This document shows, piece after piece, positions 1 to 9,749 of a stretch of 64,000 nt of DNA (positions within the stretch are counted from its first letter, which is position 1; every line of letters begins with the position of its first letter). The stretch spans positions 23,791 through 87,790 of the forward strand of contig CAJTPH010000014.1 of NCBI GenBank assembly GCA_910578215.1, given 5' to 3'. The stretch is from an uncultured Acetatifactor sp. Its GTDB lineage: Bacteria > Bacillota > Clostridia > Lachnospirales > Lachnospiraceae. Made by a program: the position numbers and the translations under genes. Below the pieces are notes generated by a model. The model worked only from the letters and a program-made list of their open reading frames with translations. It had not been told where the DNA came from and did no database searches.

Positions 1-679
1 TCGGCGCATAATAATACCCCTTCTTATAGCCCCAGTAGTTTATCTTCTTATCCTCCGCAGTCCCTCCCGCAAGGACTGCCTGCATGGAAGGACTCTCCGA
101 CTGTGCTTCCGTGCCGGAAAGCTCCAGAAATTCATAGGCAGGCTGCAGCTCCAGGGTAGTGACACCGATTTCCTTCAGATAGGGTATTTTCTCGGCGATA
201 CCCATAAAGGTCCCCCTGTTTCTGACCCTTGCGGATACATGCTTTGTAAATCCTCTCACATGAAGACAATAACAGACCATCCGCTCATAGGGAAGCCTCG
301 GACGCCTGTCGTCTCCCCAGTCAAAATCCTCCGTGAGAATCCCGGCCCTCAGCTCCGCCTGGGTCCTCTCCTTTCCATAGGGGGTATTTCCTACGATTTC
401 CCCGGCATGCTCGTCCGGAAACGCACATCCGTCTTCATAAAACTGATAAGTAACGGCAGCAGGCTCTATGCCTGAAACCCGCTTACAATATATATTTCCG
501 ATTCTCTCCTCCTCAAAAAAGGGCAGCTTATCCAGTCTGCGGCAGGTTTTTCTGTCGTAGAGCAAAATACCTCTGGAACCGGCCTCCGGCGCCCTTGACA
601 CAAAGGAAAAACGTATCTCCTCTCCCTCCACATGGGCTCCCAGCGGATACGGATTTCTATATCGATAATCTGTTTTCAA
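1..679 (-). CDS. GH13 debranching-type enzyme, 5' part (partial)
   Basis: This is the N-terminal 226 codons of a glycoside hydrolase family 13 protein that runs off the left edge. The frame stays open from a TTG at 677-679, which is preceded by a GGGAGGAAAAGG ribosome site. The translation starts LKTDYRYRNPYPLGAH, has a beta-sandwich-like N-terminal segment (CBM48 type) and then the early TIM-barrel strands: VCYCLHVRGFTKH, the segment ending EIGVTTLELQPAYEF, and near the edge INYWGYKKGYYYAP. The order H-x-RGFTK, LELQP and NYWGY is typical of isoamylase/GlgX/pullulanase-like enzymes that open alpha-1,6 branches of glycogen or starch. The catalytic residues lie outside the window, so the exact specificity is open. 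No signal peptide is visible, which fits a cytoplasmic enzyme. Confidence 0.8.
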   Translation of the reverse strand, partial: MKTDYRYRNPYPLGAHVEGEEIRFSFVSRAPEAGSRGILLYDRKTCRRLDKLPFFEEERIGNIYCKRVSGIEPAAVTYQFYEDGCAFPDEHAGEIVGNTPYGKERTQAELRAGILTEDFDWGDDRRPRLPYERMVCYCLHVRGFTKHVSARVRNRGTFMGIAEKIPYLKEIGVTTLELQPAYEFLELSGTEAQSESPSMQAVLAGGTAEDKKINYWGYKKGYYYAP

Positions 680-798
680 CCTTTTCCTCCCTTGTCATCT
701 GTCGTAACTGTTCAGCCTTCGGCGGTATTATCCTCATATAAAACCGTTGTCCGTTTTCCATTATATAGTATTTATCCCAAAATCACAAGTGCAACAGG

Positions 799-826
799 TT
801 GACAAATACATAAAATCCGCTATTAT
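799..826 (+). promoter_or_regulatory. Sigma-A type promoter for the CapA-like gene
   Basis: TTGACA (799-804) and TATTAT (821-826) are separated by 16 bases. They lie about 95 bases upstream of the CapA-like start and downstream of the divergent GH13 gene. Confidence 0.6.
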
Positions 827-918
827 TAAGTTACAGTTTACCTGTCTCCGGCAAGGCTTACATTACATGCCCGCATCGTAACCCGGGAGGACAGGCTTGC
901 AAAAGGAGACGCCGTAAG

Positions 919-2295
919 ATGATAATGAAGAAAAAAAATAAAAGGCTGAAGAAAAGGCTGCGGCTTATTTTTACCGTCCCGGTTTTTTTAATATTCTTCC
1001 TTGCCATGCCCGATCTGTCCTCAGACAAAAATCCGGCAGGGGCGGGCTCCTCTGTCACAGGCTCCGAAATTCCCGGCATGTCCAATACCCTCTCAGGACA
1101 GACAGGCACTCCCGCTCCGGTCCAGACAGAAGCCCCGCCCACCCCTTCCCCGGAGCCGGTCTTTGAGGAATACGATATTTCCCTTATGGCCCTGGGGGAC
1201 AATCTGATGCATATGGGAATCGTCAGCACAGGCAAAAGAAAGGACGGTACGTATGACTTTTCGTTTTTATTTGACGATATCACGGAATTTATAGACAATG
1301 CAGATATCAAAATTATCAATCAGGAAACAATATTGGCGGGAAACGATCTGGGCTTTTCCGGTTATCCGAAATTCAATTCCCCTACAGAGGTGGGGGACGC
1401 CATTGCCGCCTCCGGCTTTAACGTGGTTCTCCAGACAAGCAACCACGCGGCGGATCAAAAGCTGGAGGGGCTGATAAACTGCGCTTCCTTCTGGGAAAAA
1501 TATCCCGATATACTGACGCTTGGCATTCACGCGGAGGAGACCTACGGGGAGATTCCCCTCCTTACCATAGAGGATGTTACCTTTGCCGTTTTAAATTATG
1601 TCTACGCACCCAACGCGCAGGTTATAAACAGCTCTCTCCAGGGACACCTGGAGATGCTCTGCGACTACGACCGCCAGACGGGCGCAATCAATTTTACGGC
1701 TCTGAATCCACAGGTTATCGACGATATCCAGACTGCCAGAGATCTCGCCGATGTGGTCATCGTCTGCCCCCACTGGGGAACCGAGTATCAGCAGGAGCCC
1801 TCCAAATATCAGCGCAAATTTGCCGCCGAAATGGCCGAGGCGGGCGCCGACCTGATCATCGGCACCCATCCCCATGTACCCCAGCCTGTGGAATGGCTGA
1901 CAACACAGGACGGCAGAAGGGTCCTATGTTATTATTCTCTTGGGAATTATGTCTCCACCCAGGACCGGAAGGAATGTCTGCTGGGAGGGATGGCCTGGGT
2001 AACCTTTCATGTAACGGAGGACGGGGTTTTCATCTCGGAAAACGCCACCGGCATGCTGCCAATCGTCTGCCATTACAGCAGCCCTCCCACACGGCTGAAA
2101 AAGGTCTATCTCCTGGAGGATTACACGGAGGAGCTGGCCTTAAGCCATGGCATCACCCGCCACAGCAAGGGCCTTGTGAGCGTACACCTTTCCGACCTGC
2201 AGACACAGTGCGACGAGGCTTTCGGAGATATGCGGCTGTTCAGAAGGGACATTCTGCCGCCCTCTGACGCGCCTGCCGAATCAAATATCCCATGA
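919..2295 (+). CDS. CapA-family protein (metallophosphatase fold), secreted or membrane-anchored
   Basis: This is a 458-residue CapA/PgsA-family protein with a calcineurin-like metallophosphatase fold. The family is named after poly-gamma-glutamate capsule synthesis, but most members outside cap operons have no proven substrate. Residues 1-12 are strongly basic and are followed by a hydrophobic helix (LRLIFTVPVFLIFFLAMPDL), giving a signal anchor. A Ser/Pro/Thr-rich linker follows to about residue 85. The CapA core then shows MALGDNLMHMGIV, QTSNHAADQ, CPHWGTEYQ, GTHPHVPQPVEW and YSLGNYVS, supplying the expected Asp, Asn, His and GTHPH metal ligands. The start has AAAAGGAGA 10 bases upstream; an in-frame ATG two codons on is possible. 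It has its own promoter and no cap genes beside it, so the role is probably cell-surface metabolism rather than capsule export. Confidence 0.85.
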   Translation: MIMKKKNKRLKKRLRLIFTVPVFLIFFLAMPDLSSDKNPAGAGSSVTGSEIPGMSNTLSGQTGTPAPVQTEAPPTPSPEPVFEEYDISLMALGDNLMHMGIVSTGKRKDGTYDFSFLFDDITEFIDNADIKIINQETILAGNDLGFSGYPKFNSPTEVGDAIAASGFNVVLQTSNHAADQKLEGLINCASFWEKYPDILTLGIHAEETYGEIPLLTIEDVTFAVLNYVYAPNAQVINSSLQGHLEMLCDYDRQTGAINFTALNPQVIDDIQTARDLADVVIVCPHWGTEYQQEPSKYQRKFAAEMAEAGADLIIGTHPHVPQPVEWLTTQDGRRVLCYYSLGNYVSTQDRKECLLGGMAWVTFHVTEDGVFISENATGMLPIVCHYSSPPTRLKKVYLLEDYTEELALSHGITRHSKGLVSVHLSDLQTQCDEAFGDMRLFRRDILPPSDAPAESNIP

Positions 2296-2445
2296 AATTC
2301 TTCTCACACTTACCGTCATGTCGGCACTGCCGACACAAACAATTGCTGCAAGACCGGAAGAATCCGCTTCTGCGGATTCTTCTGTGTGAGATTTAGAATT
2401 TCTTAGCGGGTGTTCTTTGACCGCTTAGAAATTCTTCTCACACTT
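2294..2445. repeat. Intergenic palindromic element with 18-bp direct repeats
   Basis: GAAATTCTTCTCACACTT occurs perfectly at 2294-2311 and 2428-2445. The second copy is also the right arm of a long imperfect inverted repeat. Its left arm (about 2384-2409, GTGTGAGA then AGAATTTCTTAGCGG) pairs with CCGCTTAGAAATTC and TCTCACAC at 2421-2443, with a 3-base bulge. A small perfect palindrome, TGTCGGCACTGCCGACA, lies at 2319-2335. The element fills most of the 316-base gap between the CapA-like and DUF1292 genes. It looks like a mobile palindromic (REP or MITE-like) unit or a compound terminator. Confidence 0.55.
2357..2382 (+). terminator. Hairpin after the CapA-like gene
   Basis: A perfect 11-bp stem, GAAGAATCCGC / GCGGATTCTTC, has a TTCT loop and begins 62 bases after the stop codon. 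No clear T-run follows, so intrinsic termination is likely but not certain. Confidence 0.5.
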
Positions 2446-2611
2446 TCCTTGCGTCCCAGGGGGCAGGCGTGATAAAATGATTGTACATTGAAACAGATAT
2501 CCGGCACGACTTTACTTTAAGCATGCCAAACCACAACATCCCCCGCACACAAGCCGGAAAGCCCAGAGCATTTCGGCGAAAAGTACAGCGGGGCCAAAAA
2601 GGAGATTCCAT

Positions 2612-2983
2612 ATGGGAGCAGAAAACAGAAAGAAAACGGAACAAAACACGGATATTAATACCGAAGCGGCGTTAGAGGACGAGGAAATGACCGTGGAGCT
2701 GGAGCTTGAGGATGGCAGCACGGTAAACTGCGCAATTATCACAATCCTGACAGTAGAAAAAAAAGACTATATCGTACTTCTCCCCCTGGATGAAAAAGGA
2801 GAAAACCAGGACGGCGAGGTCTGGTTCTACGGCTACAGCGAAAATCCCGACGATCCCAACGAGGAACCCGTTCTGGATTATATCGAGGATGACGACGAGT
2901 ATGAGAAGGTTGCGGATGCCTTTGACGAATATCTTGACAGCTGCGAATTTGACGAGCTGGTAGAGCAGGAGCAGGAACAATAA
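2612..2983 (+). CDS. DUF1292 domain protein
   Basis: This is a 123-residue acidic protein of the DUF1292 family (YrzB-like), common in Firmicutes and of unknown function. The N-terminal 22 residues are polar. The core reads EEMTVELELEDGSTVNC, IITILTVEKKDYIVLLPL and then EVWFYGY, the usual DUF1292 beta-strand pattern, ending in a long Asp/Glu-rich tail. The ATG at 2612 follows AAAAGGAGATTCCAT, a good ribosome site. In many Firmicutes such genes sit near yrrK/yqgF and mltG, but that context is absent here. A weak promoter-like pair, TTGCGT (2449) and TAAAAT (2473), lies upstream. Confidence 0.8.
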   Translation: MGAENRKKTEQNTDINTEAALEDEEMTVELELEDGSTVNCAIITILTVEKKDYIVLLPLDEKGENQDGEVWFYGYSENPDDPNEEPVLDYIEDDDEYEKVADAFDEYLDSCEFDELVEQEQEQ

Positions 2984-2984
2984 T

Positions 2985-3017
2985 CAAAGCCCCCGCAGCA
3001 AACTAACGGGGACTTTG
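2985..3017 (+). terminator. Terminator between convergent genes
   Basis: CAAAGCCCCCG (2985-2995) pairs with CGGGGACTTTG (3007-3017) with one mismatch and an 11-base loop, two bases after the DUF1292 stop. The helicase gene converges from the other side, so the hairpin may act in both directions. Confidence 0.5.
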
Positions 3018-3062
3018 AGCCTTGCGGCATTCGCCAAATGGATGCTGACGCAGCCGCCCGGC

Positions 3063-5006
3063 TCATCGCCCGCAGGAATAAACAAGCGGATTTAAGAACC
3101 GCGAGGGCTGTCTGGGGCGTTCTTTCGTACCGGTAAGGTACAAGAGCTCCAGACCTTTTTTTGCCCTTGTCATGGCCACATAAAAAATCCTTCTTTCCTC
3201 CTCAACGGCTTCCGAATCCGGCAGACTGCCGTAGGGATATATTTTTTCGTTGCAATCGGGAATCCACACTCTGTCAAATTCCAGCCCCTTCGCCCCATGT
3301 ACGGTCAACAGCTGAACGGGGCTCCTCTTTGCGGCGCCCGTTGGCTTTGCCGCTGCCGTCCCCTGCGCCAGCGCCCTTCCATACGCCTCCTGCGCCTCCT
3401 TCCATTGCTTAAGATCCTGATACTGCGCCGCGTCCCCCTTCAGCCACTCCAATATCTCCTGCCATTCCTGCCACTGTCCTTCCCTTGCGGATGCCGCCTC
3501 CCTCAAATAGCGTTCATAGCCCGCCGCCCTCAGACAAAACTCTACCGCAAGACGAAGGGACAGTCTGCCCATGGTCTTTAGCTGCCCTTCAAGAACTGTC
3601 AAGCCGGCCAATACGGCCGATCTGTGGGCGGAAGAAAAATCCCCTCTCTCATAATAGGCTTTCAGCCGTTTCATATCCCCACCGCACTCTGCCACCGCCT
3701 CCCGGCTTACATATCGGGACGGCTTGTTGACGATCCTCAGAAAATGCTCTCTTTGGACGCTTCCCTGGGCCGTCTCCAGATATGCGACAATATCCCTTAC
3801 GATAAAATGCTCGTAAATGCTGACTGCCCTTTCTCTGATTTCATACGGAATCCCCTCTCTGCTCAGCCTTGCCGCAAAACCCTGCATATAAGAGTTCGTG
3901 CGGAAAAGCACGGCGCAGCTCTCCCTCCCGGCAGACGCATGCAGAGCGTCTATCATATACCGATACTGTTCCTCCCTGCCTTCAAAGCCCGCACAGACCA
4001 CTCCGTCCGGGATGGAGGTCCCGGCGCCCGCTTCACAAATTTCTGCGGCCGCTCGCAGGTTCTTCTCAAAGCGGTTTTTGTTCTCCCCGATAACCGCAAG
4101 GGATGACCGCACGATTTCGCTCCCGCTCCGGTAATTGATATCCAGCAGCAGTCTTCTGGCGGAAAATTCCTCCGCAAAGCGCCGCAGACAGCCCGGCTCC
4201 GCCCCACGGAAGCCATAGATCGCCTGGTCGTCGTCTCCCACCGCGAAAATATTATAGGGCGCCCTCGCAAGCAGCTTCACCGTCTTATATTGCACCGGAT
4301 TGATATCCTGAAATTCATCGATCAAAATATGTGTAAACCGCTCCTGCCAGCGGCTTCTGACCTCTGTACTCTCCTGAAGCAGCCGCCCGCATTCGGAAAG
4401 CATATCATCAAAATCAATAAAGCCCTCCTTTCTCACACGCTGCCCATAAGCCGTCATGACGGCTTCAAAATGGGGCTGCCAGATCGAAGGTACCTTTTTT
4501 AGTGCCGCCTCATATTTCAATGTATTTTTATAAAAGCTGACGGCGGACAGAATTCGGGCGGCGTCCTCCTTCAAGCCTTCCCCTGCCCCTCCTTCCATTT
4601 GACGAAGGGCTTCGTTATTTTGAATAAACTGTCTTAAAACGGGTAACAAAAGATACTTCTTCTGAGAATTGGTAATGATGTTTTTGGCGCCGACAGCGCC
4701 GGATTTCTGTAGAATATGATAAAAACAGGAATGAAACGTTCCAAAATTGACGGGATATACTATGCTGCCGCATATCTCATGAAATCTGCGCTGCATGGAA
4801 AGCGCCGCTTCCCTGGTAAACGTAATCACAAGAAGCCCTTCCGGCGCCTGGCCCTTTTCAATGAGATATAAAATACGGTTTGTGATGGTGAAGGTTTTGC
4901 CGGAGCCGGGACCCGCCAGCAAAAGCAGCGGTCCCTCTCCGTGGGTCACAGCCTGAAGCTGCGCCTCATTAAGTCCTGTCAGGTCAAGCGTGCCTCCTGG
5001 ATTCAT
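3063..5006 (-). CDS. UvrD/PcrA-family ATP-dependent DNA helicase
   Basis: This superfamily 1A helicase of about 647 residues unwinds DNA 3' to 5' during repair or replication-fork processing. Visible motifs in order are Walker A GPGSGKT (about residue 32), QSxE-like VITFTREAALSMQ, motif II DEFQDINPVQY, motif III GDDDQAIYGFRG, motif IV INYRSG, motif V LLTVHGAKGLEFDRVW and motif VI RRIFYVAMTRAKKGLELLY. It is about 80-100 residues shorter than PcrA, mainly in the C-terminal arm. The ATG at 5006 sits 4 bases past the gltX stop with GGGTGA upstream, and the resulting start (MNPGGTLDLTGLNEAQ) aligns with PcrA starts. A TTG at 5039 would add 11 residues inside gltX. Tight spacing implies co-transcription and translational coupling with gltX. 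Confidence 0.9.
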   Translation of the reverse strand: MNPGGTLDLTGLNEAQLQAVTHGEGPLLLLAGPGSGKTFTITNRILYLIEKGQAPEGLLVITFTREAALSMQRRFHEICGSIVYPVNFGTFHSCFYHILQKSGAVGAKNIITNSQKKYLLLPVLRQFIQNNEALRQMEGGAGEGLKEDAARILSAVSFYKNTLKYEAALKKVPSIWQPHFEAVMTAYGQRVRKEGFIDFDDMLSECGRLLQESTEVRSRWQERFTHILIDEFQDINPVQYKTVKLLARAPYNIFAVGDDDQAIYGFRGAEPGCLRRFAEEFSARRLLLDINYRSGSEIVRSSLAVIGENKNRFEKNLRAAAEICEAGAGTSIPDGVVCAGFEGREEQYRYMIDALHASAGRESCAVLFRTNSYMQGFAARLSREGIPYEIRERAVSIYEHFIVRDIVAYLETAQGSVQREHFLRIVNKPSRYVSREAVAECGGDMKRLKAYYERGDFSSAHRSAVLAGLTVLEGQLKTMGRLSLRLAVEFCLRAAGYERYLREAASAREGQWQEWQEILEWLKGDAAQYQDLKQWKEAQEAYGRALAQGTAAAKPTGAAKRSPVQLLTVHGAKGLEFDRVWIPDCNEKIYPYGSLPDSEAVEEERRIFYVAMTRAKKGLELLYLTGTKERPRQPSRFLNPLVYSCGR

Positions 5007-5010
5007 GAAA

Positions 5011-6591
5011 TCACCCGCGCGAAGCCTCACTTTGTTCAAGAAGCTCTATGCCCTTTCGTATTCTGGCAAGAGATTCCTCCCTGCCAAGCACCTCCATGAT
5101 CTCGGTGGCGCCTGCGGGCGTCATCTGCTTGCCGGACAGGGCCGTGCGAATGGGCCACATCACAAAACCGGTCTTTATCGCCTTTCCCGTCCTTGCCCCC
5201 TTCTCCTCCGCATATTTAAGCAGCATCTGATACAGCCCGTCATTGCTGTAATCCTCCTGCGCCTCAAGCAGGGGAAGCACATCCCTCAATACCTCCAGGG
5301 AGGAGGCGCTGTCCGTCTTCATCTTCTTGTGGGTATACATGGCCACATCATACTCCGGCAGCCTTTCAAAAAAGTCCACATGCCCGGCAATATCGGTAAA
5401 CACCTCAATACGTGTCTTCACCATATTGGCAATCTTTTTCAGGTCCAGATCCTTTGTGAGAACCGCCTTTAAATAAGGCTCCGCCCTCTCGTAAAACCGG
5501 TCGAAATCCATTGCCTTGATGTATTCGCCGTTCATCCAGCGCAGCTTCACATTGTCAAAAACCGCGGGAGACTTGCTGATTCTGTGATAGTCGAACTCCC
5601 TGACCAATTCCTCCAGGCTGAAGATTTCCGTGGAATGCTTTTCTTTTATGACATTTTTCTCATCCGCGGAAGATTTTCCCTCTGCGGAAGGAGCTTCCTC
5701 CGTGGAAGGTTCTTCCGCCGCCTCCTCAGGCGACCATCCCAGCAGCGCAATATAGTTTACTACCGCCTCCGCCACAAAGCCCTGCTCCACCATCTCCTCA
5801 AAAATATAAGAGCCGTTCTCGCTTCTTTTTGCAAGCTTTTTGTGGTTCTCATCCGTTACCAGAGGCAGATGAACATACACAGGACTCTGCCAGCCGAAGG
5901 CGTCATACAGACGCTGATACTTCGGCGAGGAGGAAATATACTCGTTCCCCCTGACCACGTGGGTGATATTCATGGTATGGTCGTCCACCACATTTGCAAA
6001 ATTATAGGTGGGAAAGCCGTCGGACTTCATCAAAATCATATCGTCCAGCTGCGCGTTCTCCACGGTGATATCCCCGTAAAGCTCGTCGTGAAAGGTGGTC
6101 GTCCCTTCCGTTGGATTGTTCTGCCGTATAACAAAGGGCTTTCCCGCCGCAAGATTCGCCTCGACCTCCTCCCTGGAAAGCCGCAGGCAGTGCTTGTCAT
6201 AAACGGAGATCTCCTTGCCCTCCACCACCTCGCTCTTTAGGGATGCCAGGCGCTCCTTGTCACAGAAGCAGTAATATGCCTCTCCCTTGTCGACCAGCTC
6301 CTTTGCATACTGCATATAAATACCTGTCTTCATGCGCTCGCTCTGCACATAAGGACCATAGCCGCCGTCCTTATCCGGACCTTCGTCATGGGTAAGCCCC
6401 GCCTTCTCCAGCGTCCGGTAAATGATGTCCGTTGCACCCTCCACAAACCTCTCCTGGTCCGTATCCTCAATGCGGAGCATAAAATCCCCGCCCGCATGCT
6501 TTGCAATCAAATACGCATACAGCCCTGTCCTTAAATTTCCCACATGCATTTTCCCTGTGGGACTGGGCGCAAATCTTGTCCTGATTTTCAT
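5011..6591 (-). CDS. gltX: Glutamyl-tRNA synthetase
   Basis: This class Ia aminoacyl-tRNA synthetase charges tRNA-Glu (and possibly tRNA-Gln, a non-discriminating form being common in Clostridia). The HIGH-type motif [13 protein letters not shown] is at residues 7-19 and the KMSKS-type motif KLAKR at 252-256. The protein has 526 residues against the usual 480-500. The excess is a low-complexity insert at residues about 290-321 (repeats of [15 protein letters not shown]), made of near-repeats of TCCGCGGAAG in the DNA. The start has a good AGGAGG site. The gene is first in a gltX-helicase operon with a near-consensus promoter at 6730-6758. Confidence 0.96.
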   Translation of the reverse strand: MKIRTRFAPSPTGKMHVGNLRTGLYAYLIAKHAGGDFMLRIEDTDQERFVEGATDIIYRTLEKAGLTHDEGPDKDGGYGPYVQSERMKTGIYMQYAKELVDKGEAYYCFCDKERLASLKSEVVEGKEISVYDKHCLRLSREEVEANLAAGKPFVIRQNNPTEGTTTFHDELYGDITVENAQLDDMILMKSDGFPTYNFANVVDDHTMNITHVVRGNEYISSSPKYQRLYDAFGWQSPVYVHLPLVTDENHKKLAKRSENGSYIFEEMVEQGFVAEAVVNYIALLGWSPEEAAEEPSTEEAPSAEGKSSADEKNVIKEKHSTEIFSLEELVREFDYHRISKSPAVFDNVKLRWMNGEYIKAMDFDRFYERAEPYLKAVLTKDLDLKKIANMVKTRIEVFTDIAGHVDFFERLPEYDVAMYTHKKMKTDSASSLEVLRDVLPLLEAQEDYSNDGLYQMLLKYAEEKGARTGKAIKTGFVMWPIRTALSGKQMTPAGATEIMEVLGREESLARIRKGIELLEQSEASRG

Positions 6592-6729
6592 GTTGCCTCC
6601 TACTGTGTTGCGCTGTTATATTTCTCCCTTATTAAAAAAACTCCTACTGCGTTAAACCTTAAAAATACGGCATATTTCCGCATACAAATACCAAAAAAGG
6701 CACTGACTTGACAGCCAGAGCGTATCCCC

Positions 6730-6758
6730 ATTATAGCAACCTACATCCATGGTGTAAA
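6730..6758 (-). promoter_or_regulatory. Promoter of the gltX operon
   Basis: On the minus strand, TTTACA (6753-6758) and a perfect TATAAT (6730-6735) are 17 bases apart, about 140 bases upstream of gltX. The leader to the start codon is about 130 bases and shows no T-box or other element I can recognise. Confidence 0.75.
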
Positions 6759-6768
6759 GCATAAATTC

Positions 6769-8316
6769 CTATATGTCGCATTCCTCCAGCCTGATCATTG
6801 CCATGGCATAGATCCCCATCGCCTTCTCCAGAAGCCGCAGATTCAAGGCTTCATCCGGCTGATGGGCGCCCCCATGCCCCGGAGGGAAAAGACTGCTCCT
6901 TATCCGAAGCTCCTCCTCCGATTCTTTCATCCCTCCCACTCCGTAGGCAAACGCCCGGGGAAGCTTTCGCGCATAGGTTCCGCCGCCCATGACAAAGCTC
7001 TCCGCGCTGCTGCCCGTGATCTCATTGTAAACGTCGGTGAGAAGCTGTACCGCCTTGTGCTCCCGGGGGAAATAGCTGGGGGCGGAATCCCGCTCCGTCT
7101 CCCAAACAAGCCCGTTTTGCTCCGCAGTCCGCTCCAGGGCTGCAGACAGCTTTTTCCCGTCTGCATTGATCACATAACGAATATTGCAATGCAGGGATAC
7201 CTGTCCCTTATCAAAACTCAGTACCGTAGCCGCGCAGGTGGTGCGCCCGGACAGCTCGTCGCTGCCGGCGATACCCGTATGTTCCCCGTAATATTCCTCG
7301 GACAGATATGCCAGCCTGGCAAACAGCTCCCTGTCATACTCCGGCAGCGGAACCGCTTCCGCGAGAAAGCGCATCAGCTCGTGAACCGCGTTGACGCTGC
7401 CCTCCGGGAAGGCGCTGTGCCTGCTCTCCCCCGCGGCGGTAATACGGATGCGGTCTGCCTCCCGCTCCACCCGAATACCCGGAAAAGGCTGCCCGTCCGG
7501 TACTCCCTTTTCCCTTATCCCCGCAAAATCCTGTCCGTCCGGCTCCGCCTTGCCTGCCTCCTCCAGGAATGCCCTGAGGGCCTGCTCCAGTTCCTCCGAA
7601 GCTTTCAAAACCGCATAAGCTGCATCCGGTATCATGTTGCTGGCGCTTCCGCCGGACATTTCCAGAATCGTGCCGCTTAAGGGCTGTCTGCTGTGAAAGC
7701 TCCCCTCTATGATTCCTTTCTCTCCGTAACACACCGGAAAGCCGCTGTCCGCTATCATGGACAGCCTGGGCACGGGATAATGAGCGGTATAGTATTCCAT
7801 ATCCGCCATTCCACGTTCCTCATCGCAGCCCACAAACAGCCGCAGCTCATGCTTCAGGGGAATCCCCAGCTCCCGCAGGCATTCCATCATATAGATAAGC
7901 CCCACGGCAGGCCCTTTGTTGTCCTGGGAGCCCCTGCCTATAAGATAGCCTTCCTTGAGCACAGGTTCAAAAGGCTCATAAACCCATCGGTTACCCACAG
8001 GCACCACATCCAGATGATTCCAAAAACCGATCATATTCTCCCAGTCCTTGTCCCGTCCGCCGATGCTGCCTGCCCGGTTACCGTAATTTTCCGTGTAAAA
8101 CCCATGCTCCCTTCCAATGGCAAGCATTTCTTCCAGGCAGTCCCTGCAGGCCTGCCCGAAAGGAGCCTCATCGTCCTCCTGAGGGACGGATATGCTGGGA
8201 ATGCGCACCAGACGCATAATATCCGCTGCCATCCGCTCCCGGTTTTCCTCAAACCACCGGCTGATCCTGTTGTATAAATTCTGATCCATCCTTACTCTCA
8301 CACACCTTTCCTGCAC
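6769..8316 (-). CDS. M20-family metallopeptidase (PepV/Sapep-type dipeptidase)
   Basis: This is a 515-residue zinc dipeptidase of the M20 family, Sapep/PepV branch, which hydrolyses dipeptides in the cytoplasm. Metal and catalytic motifs are NHLDVVPVG (His and catalytic Asp), [10 protein letters not shown] (bridging Asp), [10 protein letters not shown] (Glu-Glu pair), MIADSGFP and, at the C terminus, [12 protein letters not shown] (His). A tandem duplication in the lid domain gives PDGQDFAGI and PDGQPFPGI about 14 residues apart. The GTG at 8316 has AAGGAG five bases upstream; an in-frame ATG at 8289 has no well-spaced ribosome site. It lies in a run of co-directional genes below a DUF434 gene. 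Confidence 0.88.
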   Translation of the reverse strand: MQERCVRVRMDQNLYNRISRWFEENRERMAADIMRLVRIPSISVPQEDDEAPFGQACRDCLEEMLAIGREHGFYTENYGNRAGSIGGRDKDWENMIGFWNHLDVVPVGNRWVYEPFEPVLKEGYLIGRGSQDNKGPAVGLIYMMECLRELGIPLKHELRLFVGCDEERGMADMEYYTAHYPVPRLSMIADSGFPVCYGEKGIIEGSFHSRQPLSGTILEMSGGSASNMIPDAAYAVLKASEELEQALRAFLEEAGKAEPDGQDFAGIREKGVPDGQPFPGIRVEREADRIRITAAGESRHSAFPEGSVNAVHELMRFLAEAVPLPEYDRELFARLAYLSEEYYGEHTGIAGSDELSGRTTCAATVLSFDKGQVSLHCNIRYVINADGKKLSAALERTAEQNGLVWETERDSAPSYFPREHKAVQLLTDVYNEITGSSAESFVMGGGTYARKLPRAFAYGVGGMKESEEELRIRSSLFPPGHGGAHQPDEALNLRLLEKAMGIYAMAMIRLEECDI

Positions 8317-8406
8317 AGACTCTCCTTACAGGGAAAAGCCCGTCAGCTCCTTTGCCCGGTTGACCCTCCCCGCCGGTTTCCCTGCAGCCGCAGGCTCCTC
8401 CGGCAG

Positions 8407-9120
8407 TTACAGCCTGATCAGCCAGATTCCCTCCAGCCTGCTGATAATATCCGGCATAATATTCATATAGCTCACGCAATGATTTAAAATGATCGCATCG
8501 CTGCTTATGACCCCCGACAGCTTCTGCAGAGTCCGGTCCACATCGGGAATTACCATAACGTCAGTCTCTATGGAATACTCCTCTGCCACCTCATAAATCA
8601 GGGTCTTCAGCCTTCCCGAATTGGACACGGGAGAATCCAGATAAAAGAACGCCTTCTCAACGGCCTTCCCCGTAAGCTCCCTGAAAATCAGATGAACTGC
8701 GGTCCTGGTTTCGTCTATGATGCGATAAGTGCCGCGCAGCCCCGCAAGGTCCCTTACGGTCCCGTCCATGCACTGCAGCAGCGGGGAATGAGACAGCGCC
8801 ACCTCCAGGGTGATAATGGTATTAAAGCCGTCGATATGCACCTCCCTGCAGGCGCTTTCCTTTTTTATCCTTGCCTCCACATCCCCGTCGGAGGAGACGC
8901 TGCGCGCCAGAGCCATCCGCTGACGCTCCGACAGACAAAAGTGGTTTCCGACAAAGGTGGTTGCATCCTTCACCGCATATCCGCGGTTTAGCAGATAGCG
9001 TGTGTCCTCCGCCGCCCTTTTAAGCTTTTCCAGCTCCTCCCCCGCAAACTGCCTTGCGTCCTCCGGCACAAAGCCGCGCCTTGCGTTGCGGGACGGCATT
9101 TCCTTTTCGTCCACAGCCAT
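8407..9120 (-). CDS. DUF434 domain protein
   Basis: This 237-residue protein fits the DUF434 family of unknown function found in Firmicutes and archaea. It starts with a polar helix (PEDARQFAGEELEKLKRAAED), then VGNHFCLSERQRMALAR, VHIDGFNTIITLEVAL, MDGTVRDLAGLRGTYR, and a C-terminal part with FFYLDSPVSNSGRLK. The conserved DGFN, DG-x-RDL and YLDSPVSNSGRL segments suggest a nuclease- or toprim-like fold, but no activity is established. It lies 90 bases upstream of the dipeptidase and probably shares its transcript. Confidence 0.75.
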   Translation of the reverse strand: MAVDEKEMPSRNARRGFVPEDARQFAGEELEKLKRAAEDTRYLLNRGYAVKDATTFVGNHFCLSERQRMALARSVSSDGDVEARIKKESACREVHIDGFNTIITLEVALSHSPLLQCMDGTVRDLAGLRGTYRIIDETRTAVHLIFRELTGKAVEKAFFYLDSPVSNSGRLKTLIYEVAEEYSIETDVMVIPDVDRTLQKLSGVISSDAIILNHCVSYMNIMPDIISRLEGIWLIRL

Positions 9121-9173
9121 ACACCCTCCTTTTTACCCTCCGGCGTTTATCCGCCTGCCGGATGCAGCAGGCC

Positions 9174-9638
9174 TTACATCCTGTGTATGTACATCCGGCT
9201 CATGGCAGGCTCCCCGTCCCCCTGTACCATACACAGAAACTCCCAGCCATACCTTTCATAAAAGGAAGTATGGTCGGTGAGAAGATACAGGGTGTCGATT
9301 CCCATACGGCTCATGTCCTCGCACACAAACGCAAGCAGTCTCCCTGCAATACCCTGACACCTGTATGCTTCCTCCACATACACCGCGCAGACATTGGGTG
9401 CCAGGTCCCTGCGGTCATGAAAATCATTCTCTATGACCCCAAGACCGCCAACGATCTTTCCGCCCTGGACGGCCATATACCACTGAGGCACGCCTGCCCT
9501 TCCCTCAAGGCAGACTGCAATGCTCTCCGCATATGCCTCAAGAGGAACGCCCCACTTTGCGTGAAACCATTTGGCTACCTCATGCGCCATTTCGCCGTGC
9601 TTTCTTATTTCAATGATTTCAATATCTGCCCTATTCAA
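9174..9638 (-). CDS. GNAT-family N-acetyltransferase
   Basis: This is a 154-residue GNAT acetyltransferase. The acetyl-CoA binding motif A reads VCAVYVEEAYRCQGIAGRLL, with R/QxxGxA in the form RCQGIA. Motif B follows as TLYLLTDHTSFYERYGWEFL. The substrate is unknown. The start is a TTG at 9638 with GGAGG about 11 bases upstream, slightly long spacing. It is 53 bases upstream of the DUF434 gene on the same strand. Confidence 0.85.
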   Translation of the reverse strand: MNRADIEIIEIRKHGEMAHEVAKWFHAKWGVPLEAYAESIAVCLEGRAGVPQWYMAVQGGKIVGGLGVIENDFHDRRDLAPNVCAVYVEEAYRCQGIAGRLLAFVCEDMSRMGIDTLYLLTDHTSFYERYGWEFLCMVQGDGEPAMSRMYIHRM

Positions 9639-9749
9639 AACAGCGCCCGCCTCCCTCTCTTTTCGTTTTCCATGCAGTCCATTTCCTTCTTATGCCTGCA
9701 TGCTCTTACGCTTCCGGCTTTTCCCCTGCCCGTTCTTACCGTCTGAACT

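Noticed and set aside
2438..2644. Small frames on both strands between the CapA-like and DUF1292 genes
   Set aside because: No ribosome sites, no conserved features, and overlap with palindromic sequence.
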